Below are positions 1 to 8,751 of a stretch of DNA of 64,000 bases, in pieces (positions within the stretch are counted from its first letter, which is position 1; each line of letters begins with the position of its first letter). The stretch is from Algirhabdus cladophorae (GTDB taxonomy: Bacteria; Pseudomonadota; Alphaproteobacteria; Rhodobacterales; Rhodobacteraceae): the NCBI RefSeq assembly GCF_044772865.1, contig NZ_CP173029.1:124001-188000 (forward strand). Direction: 5' to 3'. The notes below the pieces were generated by a model. The model was not told the DNA's origin. It made no database searches and saw nothing but the letters and a program-made list of their open reading frames with translations. The position numbers were made by a program, and so were the translations under genes.

Positions 1-635
1 GGGACGGTTGGCACAACAATGTTGCTGGCGGATGCATCATATGAAACGGCGCGGCCATTGCGAATAACGATAACCCCACCTGCTGCATAGCTCCAACTCC
101 AGTTTGGTTGGTCCTGCAACAGGGCTTCATCTGCATAGGCATTAAAGTCATCGGTAAATGATGCACCGCTAATGGCCGGCATCACGGCCTCTGACACGAC
201 TGAAACTGCGCCCAAAATGTGCTGCAAACGGATCTCGACACCTGCATCATCAGGGGCAACTTCATAAGTTGCGGATGTCCCATCTTGGAACATCACACCG
301 TCTTTTTGCCAGACAAACGTCTCAACCGGGACATCTCCTTGGGCATCAAAAACAAACAATCCCGGAACCGCGGTCAAGACCGCGCCGACCTCGGCATCGC
401 CCAACAACATTGGTGGTACCAAATTTACCGGCCCAAGTGCGACAGCTGCGGGATCAATCACATAAGTGCCGTCATGAAAAGTCGATCCCGAGACTGTCAG
501 ACTTATTTCTGTATCTGACTGAGCCACGATGTGAACAGTCCCATCGGTCTGGCTTTCAAGCGAAAGAGTGGCGACGGGGGGGGGTGCTGACCCTTCGGAC
601 TGCGCCCCTACATTGCTAAAGCCAAAACCAATCAT
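1..635 (-). CDS. Head-spike fibre-like protein (Rcc01080/GhsB-like), partial at the window edge
   Basis: The reading frame is open from an ATG at 635 to the left edge, giving 211 codons with the C-terminus missing. The ATG overlaps the stop of the upstream spike-base gene (TAATG), so the two are translationally coupled. The protein begins MIGFGF and has a beta-rich region with an Ig-like stretch (VWQKDGVMFQDGTSATYEV), then a DDFNAYADEALLQ segment common in phage-like fibre proteins of Rhodobacteraceae. In Rhodobacter capsulatus the gene after the spike base rcc01079 encodes the head-spike fibre that binds the cell capsule. Assignment here rests on that gene order and the N-terminal style, so it is an inference. 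It could be another surface-binding phage-like protein. Confidence 0.6.
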   Translation of the reverse strand, partial: MIGFGFSNVGAQSEGSAPPPVATLSLESQTDGTVHIVAQSDTEISLTVSGSTFHDGTYVIDPAAVALGPVNLVPPMLLGDAEVGAVLTAVPGLFVFDAQGDVPVETFVWQKDGVMFQDGTSATYEVAPDDAGVEIRLQHILGAVSVVSEAVMPAISGASFTDDFNAYADEALLQDQPNWSWSYAAGGVIVIRNGRAVSYDASASNIVVPTV

Positions 636-895
636 TAATACATCGCCACGATATTTGTAGCAGTGGTGCCTGTTTGCCAGATGCGTGTGGCGCGCACTGG
701 GAACGTTGTACCAGCGTTCACAAAAACTGTGGCGATGGTGCCAGATACTGTGGTAATCTGGACCGTGCCCGAGGTGGCTGTATTCAGCGCACGGCTGGCC
801 TGATCCAAATCGGTTGTATCACTTGGAACGACAGCAACCAGATGAGTTGCGGGGCTTTCAAGACCAGTGGTATAACTCTCAAAAATATCTGCCAT
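635..895 (-). CDS. Spike base protein, Rcc01079 family (GTA head-spike base)
   Basis: This 86-residue protein starts MADIFESYTTGLESPA and ends TGTTATNIVAMY, which fits the small spike-base family named after Rcc01079 of the R. capsulatus gene transfer agent. In that particle the base protein sits on the capsid and carries the fibre used to attach to the capsule. I chose the ATG at 895 because AAGGAAA lies at Shine-Dalgarno distance before it; an ATG at 916 would add seven residues with no such site. Its stop overlaps the start of the fibre-like gene downstream. No other GTA or phage structural gene is in the window, so these two genes stand apart from any particle cluster, as they do in R. 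capsulatus. Confidence 0.75.
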   Translation of the reverse strand: MADIFESYTTGLESPATHLVAVVPSDTTDLDQASRALNTATSGTVQITTVSGTIATVFVNAGTTFPVRATRIWQTGTTATNIVAMY

Positions 896-1080
896 TTCGA
901 AATTTCCTTGCCTCATGGGCGCTCGGTGAAAGAAAAACTGAAATCATCCGCTCGCAAGAACGGCAATCTGGAATAAAAATTGGCCTGAAAGTTCTAATTA
1001 CTTTATAAGCATGCGCACGGACCCAACAGAGTTTGAGCAATCCCTTCATTAAATCGCTTCTCCAATTCTAGGAAAAACTC

Positions 1081-2571
1081 TTGATACCCCCTACCATCGC
1101 CTTCCTGACTTGGCCTGTAATCAGCTTTTTTATGGCGCGATCTTTGGCGGCACCTAAGGCGTTTATCGTCATCGTCTTGGCGGGGTTCCTTTTGCTGCCA
1201 GAGGGGAACACGGTTGATCTGCCATTGCTTCCTGGTTTGGATAAGATTTCGATCCCAGTGTTGTGCGCATTGGTGTTTGTCGTAATATTTGGGCTGGCCA
1301 AAAGCACGACCCAAACCGCGCCGCTTATGCCAAGGCACCTGATGTTGCGTTTCTCGATCGTTGCGCTGGTTTTCGGTGCGTTTATGATGGTGATGACAAA
1401 CGGGGACGGGATCGTCATTGCCAATGCGCGCTTTTTAAGGCGGCTTCAGCCCTACGACGCGTTTTCCGAGATTTTGACCACGCTGATTTTGCTGTTGCCG
1501 CTGCTTTTGGCTCGCAAATATCTTGGGCATCCCAGCATGCAAATTTTGCTGCTCAAAACCGTTGTGATTGCTGCGACCTGCTACACTTTTCTGGCACTTT
1601 ACGAGATCCGTATGTCCCCGCAGCTGAACATCACGTTCTACGGTTTCTTCCCACATGCTTGGGTGCAACACTTTCGCGGCGGCTCTTGGCGGCCATTGGT
1701 GTTTTTAAGCCACGGACTGGTTCTGGCCCTTTTCTTTGCCATGGCCGCGACCGCAGCACTTGGCTTGGCCAAAATTCTCAAAAAGCAGCGCGCGGCCTAT
1801 ATGCTGGCAACCGGTTGGATCTTTGGAACACTTTTACTGTCCAGCTCTTTAGGGGCCTTGATCATCGCAGTTTTGCTTTTGCCGATGGTCATGTTTCTTG
1901 GGGTGCGAACCCAATTGATTGCGGCCAGTGTTATTGCGGGCCTAGTCATCTTTTATCCTGCTTTACGCAGCAGTCAGATTATGCCCATTGAAACCATCAG
2001 CCAAGCTGCGGCCAGTATTGACGAAGCCCGTGCGCGGTCTTTGATGGTCCGGCTTCGTAACGAAGAAGCAATGCTGACCAAAGCAAGCCAACGCCCTGTA
2101 TTTGGCTGGGGGGGATGGGGACGCTCGCGCGTCTATGACCAAAACACGGGCCGCGATTATACCCTTGCAGATGGATACTGGATCATCACCTTGGGGGTTG
2201 GTGGCTGGTGGCGCTACATATTCGAATTTGGCCTTTTTGCCTTCCCAATCTTTCTTTTGACCCTCCGCGCCAAACGGTTCGAAATTGGGCCCGAGACATC
2301 CGTTATTGCCCTGATGTTGGCTGGTAACATGATCGATCTGATCCCCAACTCTGGCGTCACACCTTTAACATGGATGCTGGCAGGTGCTTTGTGGGGGCGG
2401 TTGGAATTGGGCAGGGTAACAGGCAACGCGGATCCGGTAGCCTCGGCAAGTCAATCGACCTTGGGCTATCGGCGAACCTCTCAAGCCGACGCAACACAAC
2501 CGGCCAGTGCACCCGCCTACACGCGACAGTCGGAACGCCACGAAAGACAAAAAAGATTGAGACCCAAATAA
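1081..2571 (+). CDS. O-antigen ligase/polymerase-like membrane protein (Wzy or WaaL type)
   Basis: This is a 496-residue polytopic membrane protein with about ten hydrophobic segments, a large polar stretch near residues 310-375 containing GWGGWGRSRVYDQNTGRDYT, and a hydrophilic tail of about 60 residues. That layout is typical of O-antigen ligases and EPS polymerases, which join polyprenyl-linked repeat units on the periplasmic side. The start is a TTG with TAGGAAAA upstream; the first in-frame ATG lies about 18 codons further in. The stop overlaps the ATG of the next glycosyltransferase by one base. With the Wzx-type flippase nearby it suggests a Wzx/Wzy-dependent pathway. Polymerase and ligase cannot be told apart from sequence alone. 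Confidence 0.65.
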   Translation: MIPPTIAFLTWPVISFFMARSLAAPKAFIVIVLAGFLLLPEGNTVDLPLLPGLDKISIPVLCALVFVVIFGLAKSTTQTAPLMPRHLMLRFSIVALVFGAFMMVMTNGDGIVIANARFLRRLQPYDAFSEILTTLILLLPLLLARKYLGHPSMQILLLKTVVIAATCYTFLALYEIRMSPQLNITFYGFFPHAWVQHFRGGSWRPLVFLSHGLVLALFFAMAATAALGLAKILKKQRAAYMLATGWIFGTLLLSSSLGALIIAVLLLPMVMFLGVRTQLIAASVIAGLVIFYPALRSSQIMPIETISQAAASIDEARARSLMVRLRNEEAMLTKASQRPVFGWGGWGRSRVYDQNTGRDYTLADGYWIITLGVGGWWRYIFEFGLFAFPIFLLTLRAKRFEIGPETSVIALMLAGNMIDLIPNSGVTPLTWMLAGALWGRLELGRVTGNADPVASASQSTLGYRRTSQADATQPASAPAYTRQSERHERQKRLRPK

Positions 2572-3551
2572 TGCAAAACTCTGCCGAGGTGTCGGTCATT
2601 ATCATAAACTACGGCACCGCTGATTTGACCATCAAGGCGGTGAACAGTGTCTTGGAACGGGATCATGGGGGCCGCCACGTCGATGTCCACCTTGTCGATA
2701 ACGCCTCGCCTGGGGATGACGCCCATCAATTGGCAGAGGCTGCAAAATCACCTCTTTGGACGAAACACGTGACCACCTACCTTGAAACCACCAATCACGG
2801 GTTCGGACGGGGCAACAATCTGGTGATCGAACGGTTGGCGGCCCAAACGGCCCCCCCGCAAAAGATTATGCTATTGAACCCCGATGCCACGCTGGACAAC
2901 GACGCAATCGATGTGTTGGCCAAAGCCATGGACGAAAACCCACAGATCGGATTTGCAGGGGCCGCCATTGCAAAACCTGATACGGGTCCAGTGACTGCCG
3001 CTTTTCGCTTTCCCAGTATCACGTCCGAGCTAATCCGGACATTGGGCCTGAATGTGATCGCCAAGCAGTTTGAACATACAGCCGTGGCCCTGCCGCCAAA
3101 TCTTGGAACACAGCAGGTCGATTGGGTTTCAGGGGCAGCCGTTATGATGCGGATGGAGGCTATCCAAAGCGTTGGTTTTTTTGATCCCGCCTATTTTCTA
3201 TATTACGAAGAAGTCGATCTGATGCGCAGAGCTGGGCAAAACGGCTGGCAGTCGTGGCACATTGCCGAGGCCAAAGTGCTGCATGCAGAAGGGGCCGCAA
3301 CTGGCGTTGGACAGTCTGAACGCAAGCGCCGTCCAGACTACTGGTACCAATCCTGGGCGCATTACTTTTTCAAAAGCTACGGCCCCGCGCGCGCGGCTCT
3401 TCTTTCTGTGTCCATGCTGGGGGCTGCTGGTCTGCAATCGCTTAAATCCATACTCAGCGGGCGACCGTCGAAACTGCCAAAATCCTTTGGATCCGACTTT
3501 ACCCGCACTGCTGTGCGCCCCCTTCTGACAGGACGATCTCCGCTGTCATGA
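2571..3551 (+). CDS. Glycosyltransferase family 2, rhamnosyltransferase-like
   Basis: This 326-residue cytoplasmic GT2 enzyme opens VSVIIINYGTADLTIKAV. It has NHGFGRGNN, the metal-binding-type stretch LLNPDATLDNDA, and the acceptor-side motif FFDPAYFLYYEEVDLMRRA, which resembles the WbbL/rhamnosyltransferase group. It would transfer a sugar from a nucleotide donor to the growing lipid-linked repeat unit. The ATG at 2571 shares a base with the preceding stop; a longer frame extends upstream inside the polymerase gene but is not needed. The gene overlaps the next glycosyltransferase by four bases (ATGA), so the three genes form one transcription unit. The donor sugar is not determined. Confidence 0.85.
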   Translation: MQNSAEVSVIIINYGTADLTIKAVNSVLERDHGGRHVDVHLVDNASPGDDAHQLAEAAKSPLWTKHVTTYLETTNHGFGRGNNLVIERLAAQTAPPQKIMLLNPDATLDNDAIDVLAKAMDENPQIGFAGAAIAKPDTGPVTAAFRFPSITSELIRTLGLNVIAKQFEHTAVALPPNLGTQQVDWVSGAAVMMRMEAIQSVGFFDPAYFLYYEEVDLMRRAGQNGWQSWHIAEAKVLHAEGAATGVGQSERKRRPDYWYQSWAHYFFKSYGPARAALLSVSMLGAAGLQSLKSILSGRPSKLPKSFGSDFTRTAVRPLLTGRSPLS

Positions 3552-4504
3552 CAACTGCAATCATTGCCATCGGACGAAACGAAGGGACGCGGTTCCAAGC
3601 CTGTTTGGCGTCCATTACCAATCAAAATGCAACAGTCATCTATGTCGACAGTGGCTCGACCGATGATAGCGTGGCACATGCAAAGGCCGCTGGTGTTGAA
3701 GTGGTGCACCTCGATATGGACCAGCCCTTTACCGCCGCGCGCGCGCGCAACGCAGGTGTTGATCGACTTGTCAAAATGGGTGTCACCGTTGATTTCATTC
3801 AGTTCATTGATGGTGACTGTGTTTTGGATCCGGACTGGCTGAAGACAGCGGAGACCTTTTTGAATACGCACCCGGATGTGGCGGCTGTGTGCGGACGGCT
3901 GCGCGAGCGGTTCCCGAATGCGTCGCTTTATAACCGATTGATTGACGCCGAATGGGACCGTCCCGCAGGCCAAACAGATGCTTCAGGCGGGATCGTAATG
4001 ATGCGCGCTAAAGCGTTTTCACAGGTTGATGGGTTTAACGAGGCTATGATCGCAGGGGAAGAACCCGAGCTTTGCTATCGTCTGCGCCAACAGGGATGGG
4101 ACATCTGGATTATTGCTGCGGAAATGGCGCTACATGATGTGGACATGCACCACTTTGGTCAGTGGTGGAAACGCAGCATGCGCGCAGGATACACCTACGC
4201 AGAAGGGGCCGCTTTGCATGGCAAAGGCCCCGAACAGTATAACCGGCGCGAATTGCAGCGGGCTATCCTTTGGGGCGGTGTGTTCCCAATTATTATTCTG
4301 ATCGCAGCGGTTCTGATCTCAATCAAAGCGTTGCTAGCTGTCTTAATCTGGCCGGCCCAGATCCTTCGATTGACACTGCGGGGGGAACATCTGTTGCAGG
4401 CGACATTCCTGACAATCGGTAAATTTCCCGAGGCTCAAGGGGCGTTGAAATTTTGGCGCGACAGACGTGCAGGACGCAAAGCCCGCTTGATCGAATATAA
4501 GTAG
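3548..4504 (+). CDS. Glycosyltransferase family 2 with C-terminal membrane segment
   Basis: This 318-residue GT2 protein starts TTAIIAIGRNEGTRFQACL. It has VDSGSTDDS and FIDGDCVLDPDW (a DxD-type site near residues 90-100) and the GGIVMMRAKAFSQVDGF and AGEEPELCYRLRQQGW motifs of the family. Near residues 245-275 is a hydrophobic stretch (IIILIAAVLISIKALLAVL) that probably anchors it to the inner membrane. It is the last gene of the first plus-strand run. Its TAG meets the stop of the convergent flippase gene with no spacer, so no room is left for a terminator between them. It is likely an EPS repeat-unit transferase of unknown sugar specificity. Confidence 0.85.
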   Translation: MTTAIIAIGRNEGTRFQACLASITNQNATVIYVDSGSTDDSVAHAKAAGVEVVHLDMDQPFTAARARNAGVDRLVKMGVTVDFIQFIDGDCVLDPDWLKTAETFLNTHPDVAAVCGRLRERFPNASLYNRLIDAEWDRPAGQTDASGGIVMMRAKAFSQVDGFNEAMIAGEEPELCYRLRQQGWDIWIIAAEMALHDVDMHHFGQWWKRSMRAGYTYAEGAALHGKGPEQYNRRELQRAILWGGVFPIIILIAAVLISIKALLAVLIWPAQILRLTLRGEHLLQATFLTIGKFPEAQGALKFWRDRRAGRKARLIEYK

Positions 4505-5881
4505 CTAGTCCACGATGCCACGCAGAATCTCTGCAATCGCCTGATCATTTAGCCACAAAACGATCACTGAAATTGCGAGGGCCACCGCGAAAAGTCCTGC
4601 GTCCAATAGTGGATCCCAGCCGCGATATCTATGTGCAAACCACGCAAGCAAGGGGTAGACGCACAGCACGGACACAACCTGTGCAATCATCACGCCGATT
4701 ATTCCAAACGCCTGCACGGCCAGTATCAGCAAGGCCAGATAAACTCCCGCTTGGCACAGTTGTTGCACGGTAAAGCTGCGCGAATTGCCCATGCCCAACA
4801 GCATCACCCCGTAAGGATAAATGATCATCAATGGCATGTTCGCCAAACTCAGCAACACCAAAATTGGACCCGACAGCGCATAAACAGGCTCATAGAGCAG
4901 ATCGATCAAAGTGGTCCCCAAAAGGGCCAGCACAAACCCCATACCCAGCATCGTCGAGGTGAGCAAAAGACGCGCCAGACGCAATTTCTTTCTGTTTTGC
5001 GCACTTTCGGCAGGCGGTGTGTTTGAATAGATTGGCAGCAGGATTTTACTGCCGAACTGACGGTTCAGCAGCAGCGGAATAGCAGCCAGAAAGAAACCGA
5101 TATTGTAGATCCCAAGCTCTGCAATAGGCACATATTTGCCCAAGACAGCACGGTCTGCGTTGTTGACAACAAACCCTGCCAGTGAGCCGATGAAGATGTA
5201 TTTGCCGAAATCAAACAGCTCTTTGAAACAAGTGGAATCCCAGGCCAGTTTGTTCCATTCACCCGGCAGCATTGTATACGTCATGACGACCCGCGCGGCT
5301 GTGCCTATAACGGTTCCGATGACCAGCGCCCAGATGGATCCTGTCCACCACGCTAAGGCCACCATGGTGAAAATCCCAATAGCCTGGCTGATCAGTTCGA
5401 GGGCCGTCAGCCGCCCAAGAACCAGTTTGCGGTTGGCTGTGGCAAAGTTGGTCGATTGGAACCCAAGAATGAAAATCGTCAGACCAGCAACTGGCAACAA
5501 TTGCGCCAACTGAGGTTGCGCGTAGAAATGTGCAACAGGTCCTGCCACTGCGATAATCAACAGCCATAACAGAATGGCCCGTACAATCTGAACCGTCCAA
5601 GCGGTATCAAGAAACACGCGTTTCTCGCCGTTTTTGCTTTGGACAATCGCCGTGTTTAAGCCAGTGTCGGAAATCATCTGTAGGCCTAACAGAACCGTTT
5701 GAATGATCGCCATCAGACCGAAGGCTTCAGGGAAAAGTAGACGCGTCAGAACCAGATTGGACAACAGCCGCAAAAATTGCCCGGACCCAAACCCAACAAA
5801 GGTCAGAACACTGCCGCGCAATGCCCGCGCGCGCAAACCATCGCCATCAAAGAGGGATTTTATCCGCGTTATCACTGTCAT
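4505..5881 (-). CDS. Polysaccharide flippase (Wzx-like, MOP superfamily)
   Basis: This is a 458-residue protein with about twelve to fourteen hydrophobic segments and the N-terminal RGSVLTFVGFGSGQFLRLLSNLVLTRLLFPEAFGLMA pattern (residues about 22-58) of the polysaccharide-synthesis branch of the MOP exporters. Such proteins flip undecaprenyl-diphosphate-linked repeat units from the cytoplasmic to the periplasmic leaflet. It is the only flippase in the locus and lies in opposite orientation to its neighbours. It is convergent with the GT2 gene and divergent from the acyltransferase gene, with about 200 bases between the two starts. The family call is firm; the exact substrate is unknown. Confidence 0.85.
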   Translation of the reverse strand: MTVITRIKSLFDGDGLRARALRGSVLTFVGFGSGQFLRLLSNLVLTRLLFPEAFGLMAIIQTVLLGLQMISDTGLNTAIVQSKNGEKRVFLDTAWTVQIVRAILLWLLIIAVAGPVAHFYAQPQLAQLLPVAGLTIFILGFQSTNFATANRKLVLGRLTALELISQAIGIFTMVALAWWTGSIWALVIGTVIGTAARVVMTYTMLPGEWNKLAWDSTCFKELFDFGKYIFIGSLAGFVVNNADRAVLGKYVPIAELGIYNIGFFLAAIPLLLNRQFGSKILLPIYSNTPPAESAQNRKKLRLARLLLTSTMLGMGFVLALLGTTLIDLLYEPVYALSGPILVLLSLANMPLMIIYPYGVMLLGMGNSRSFTVQQLCQAGVYLALLILAVQAFGIIGVMIAQVVSVLCVYPLLAWFAHRYRGWDPLLDAGLFAVALAISVIVLWLNDQAIAEILRGIVD

Positions 5882-6084
5882 GGGCGGGCAGAGTGGCCCA
5901 ACAAATCAGACTTCCTTTCCATGTCCGGGCAAAGGCCCGCACATAGGCCCAAGCTTAGGCACACCATTTGGCGTTTGACTGCTGTGAAAATCATAGGCCC
6001 AGATACCTCAGTTTTTTCTTGGTCTCTTCTGCGTCTACGCTTAAAAAGCGTCAAGCGCGAGACGCTGTTTGAGAAAGACCTTTT

Positions 6085-7149
6085 GTGAATTCTATTTCGG
6101 CCTCCCCCCCAAGTGCTGCGGCACCTTCATCTGCGCCTCGCAAATCAACCTATATCCATGCGCTAGATGGCGTCAGAGCAGCCAGTATCCTTTTGGTTTT
6201 GATGGGCCACGCATTGCCGTTGGGCCCCAAAGACTGGATGATGAATTCTGTAGCCGCACGGTCGGGAATGGCTCTGTTCTTTTGTTTGTCGGGCTATCTT
6301 ATCGTATCCATCCTGTACAAAAAACCTCAGGTTGGGCCATTTCTGGCCAAACGTGTGATGCGCATTGTGCCTGCATTATTTGCCTATTTGGCAGTTTTGA
6401 CACTATTTTTTGGCCTGCCGCTAAAATCCTTTGTACTGAACATGGCATTCTTGTCGAACTATCTTGTGGATGGATTGGCAGGGGGCCCAGTGGGGCATTT
6501 GTGGTCGCTTTGCGTCGAAATGCACTTTTATATCGCGGTCAGCATCGCCGTATTGATCGCGGGGAGGCGCGCTTTGTGGCTGGTTTTTCCGGCAGCTTTC
6601 ATCATCACAGGTTTCCGGATCGAGGCAGAAGCCGTGGCCAATATCAACACACATCTAAGGGTTGATGAAATCCTTGTGGGGGGCTGCCTTGCGCTGATCT
6701 CGATGCATTGGGGCGATCACTTGCGCCGCATCCTTAGGCCCAAACCGATTGCCCTTGCAACACTGTTGGTTTTTGGCACGCTTTTTGCGCTTTCTGCCCA
6801 TAATTCCAGCGGCGCGTTGGTCTATTTCCGCGCCTATTTTTCGATGGCAGTCGTGGGCATCATCATGCACTGCCAGCTGACCCGCCTATTGCGTGTTCTT
6901 GAAGGACGGATTGCGCGTTATATCGCTAAAATTTCTTATGCGCTCTATATCTGGCATCCGTTGATGTTGTTTGGCTGGTTCAACGCAGGAACAACCTTTG
7001 AACGCTATATTTTCAAGCGCCCTATTAGCTTTGTTTTGATGTGGATTGCGGCGCATATCTCTACGATCTATTGGGAAAGTTATTGGCAAAAAGCCGTGCG
7101 AAGATGGTTAGGTGAAACCACCCCGTCCCATCCATCGCCCTCATCGTGA
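6085..7149 (+). CDS. Acyltransferase family 3 (OafA-like) membrane protein
   Basis: This 354-residue integral membrane acyltransferase has the signature HALDGVRAASILLVLMGH near residues 24-41, whose last His is the family's catalytic residue. It also has MALFFCLSGYLI, FLAKRVMRIVPALF, and HLWSLCVEMHFY near residues 139-150 (the usual form is HLWSLSVEEQFY). The family O-acetylates or otherwise acylates surface sugars at the inner membrane. The start is a GTG with a weak purine-rich site (GAGAAAG) upstream; no ATG precedes the conserved domain. The stop overlaps the next gene by four bases. It is separate from the AlgI-type cassette at the other end of the locus, so two acylation routes are present. 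Confidence 0.85.
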   Translation: MNSISASPPSAAAPSSAPRKSTYIHALDGVRAASILLVLMGHALPLGPKDWMMNSVAARSGMALFFCLSGYLIVSILYKKPQVGPFLAKRVMRIVPALFAYLAVLTLFFGLPLKSFVLNMAFLSNYLVDGLAGGPVGHLWSLCVEMHFYIAVSIAVLIAGRRALWLVFPAAFIITGFRIEAEAVANINTHLRVDEILVGGCLALISMHWGDHLRRILRPKPIALATLLVFGTLFALSAHNSSGALVYFRAYFSMAVVGIIMHCQLTRLLRVLEGRIARYIAKISYALYIWHPLMLFGWFNAGTTFERYIFKRPISFVLMWIAAHISTIYWESYWQKAVRRWLGETTPSHPSPSS

Positions 7150-8612
7150 AAGTTACTTCAATGGCGCCTTCTGAAACATCGCTGAACGGCTGGTCTGGGT
7201 TCAAGAGCTTCCTTCTGGTTGCTTTGATCCTAATCCTCGCCGCCCCGTTTTTTACCAAATTTGAGAATGCCAACTCTGTCAGCCGCTTGGCCCTTGTCAG
7301 TTCAATGATCGAAGAGGGTACAACAAAAGTTGACCCTTACGGTCACATGACCGTCGATATCGCCTTTCACGAGGGGCACTATTATTCCGACAAGGCGCCG
7401 GGCATGGCGTTTTTGTCTGTGCCGGCCTACCTACTTGCACGGGCTGCGGGGCAGGCAGTTGGTGCTGATCTTGAGGTTCTGCCGCAAGAGCCTTCTGCGC
7501 AAAACGGCAAGGACGCCGCCCTGCGCAAGGCCGCGATCCGTTTGATGATCCTGACCACATCGGGGCTGCTGACGGCCCTTGCAGGTTTGGCATTTTTCAA
7601 ACTGGCGCTGCGCATGACCCAAGACACGCGATTGGCGCTTTTGGCCACTTTGACGCCCTTTGTCGCAAGTCCATTGCTAGGATGGTCAGCCAATTTCTTT
7701 GGACACGCGGCAACGGCGGCCACGTTGTTCCTTGCCTTTTACTTTTGTCAAAAAATCAACGCTGATGAAAAATCCCCCTTTCTAAATGCTCTTTGGGCAG
7801 GGGGGATGCTCGGCGGCTCGGTCATGTTGGAATATACTGCGGCACCGGCGGTCTTGATTGTGGCCCTCTACGGTCTCTACAAAGCGTCCCGCATGGGGGG
7901 CAACGGCTTTGCCAAAGGATTAGGGGCTGCGGTCATCGGATGCGCCCTTCCGATCATTCCGGTCCTTATCTATCACGACATCAGTTTTGGCAGCCCGTTT
8001 TCCGTCGGGTATTCCAGCGTTGTGGGCTTTGAAGGCATGAACGAAGGCTTCTTGGGCCTGACATCACCATCCGTATCGGTTCTATATGAAATCACCTTCG
8101 GACAACGGCGCGGACTTTTTTGGATCTCGCCCATCTTTATTCTGTTGCCGCTTGGGCTGTATTGGGCAGCAAAGCAGCGCAGTTGGCGATCTGAAACCGT
8201 GACCTCGACAGTGATCGTCGTTTATTACCTGCTGTTCAACGCCAGTTACTTTTATTGGGACGGCGGCGCCTCTCTTGGACCGCGTCACATCACGCCAGCT
8301 TTGCCATTCGCGGGCCTGCTACTGGTATTTATGTGGATGAACGCGCGGGGCCTGCTAAACACATTGGCACTTGGGCTTTTGGCGATCTCGTCCTTTTTGA
8401 ACATTGCGGCTACTGCGACGACGCTGACACCTTACCGCCTGGAAAACGACTACCAGTTTCCTATTTGGGATCCAGTGCTGACATCGGTCTTTTCGGGCAA
8501 TACCGGGTTCACTATTTACCAGAATTTTGGCCTGCCAGCCTTTGGTGTCGCTGTGGTATGGATGCTTTGTTGCCTAGCAATTGTTCATTTCCTCTGGCGA
8601 AAGCCACACTAA
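7146..8612 (+). CDS. Polytopic membrane protein, probable GT-C-type glycosyltransferase
   Basis: This is a 488-residue membrane protein with roughly ten hydrophobic segments. The first periplasmic loop carries HEGHYYSDKAPGMAFLSVPA near residues 75-95; a DKAPG-type motif in that loop is seen in bacterial GT-C/PMT-like proteins of unknown specificity. A second conserved-looking element is WDGGASLGPRHITPALPF near residues 370-390. The start may be the GTG overlapping the previous stop or an ATG at 7161 five codons in. I infer it uses a polyprenyl-phosphate sugar made by the downstream GT2-GtrA fusion. No family-defining residue proves this, so the functional call is tentative. Confidence 0.6.
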   Translation: MKVTSMAPSETSLNGWSGFKSFLLVALILILAAPFFTKFENANSVSRLALVSSMIEEGTTKVDPYGHMTVDIAFHEGHYYSDKAPGMAFLSVPAYLLARAAGQAVGADLEVLPQEPSAQNGKDAALRKAAIRLMILTTSGLLTALAGLAFFKLALRMTQDTRLALLATLTPFVASPLLGWSANFFGHAATAATLFLAFYFCQKINADEKSPFLNALWAGGMLGGSVMLEYTAAPAVLIVALYGLYKASRMGGNGFAKGLGAAVIGCALPIIPVLIYHDISFGSPFSVGYSSVVGFEGMNEGFLGLTSPSVSVLYEITFGQRRGLFWISPIFILLPLGLYWAAKQRSWRSETVTSTVIVVYYLLFNASYFYWDGGASLGPRHITPALPFAGLLLVFMWMNARGLLNTLALGLLAISSFLNIAATATTLTPYRLENDYQFPIWDPVLTSVFSGNTGFTIYQNFGLPAFGVAVVWMLCCLAIVHFLWRKPH

Positions 8613-8751
8613 GGACAAACTCTGTTTCCATTACATCCCGATCTGTGACCAAAATCTGCAGAATACTTGCAACAACAGCCAGCCAATGCTTTGTGGGGGC
8701 AAATATGCCTACGAGGCTCCAAAGCGCTTTTTAAGACGGACCCATTTCGAG

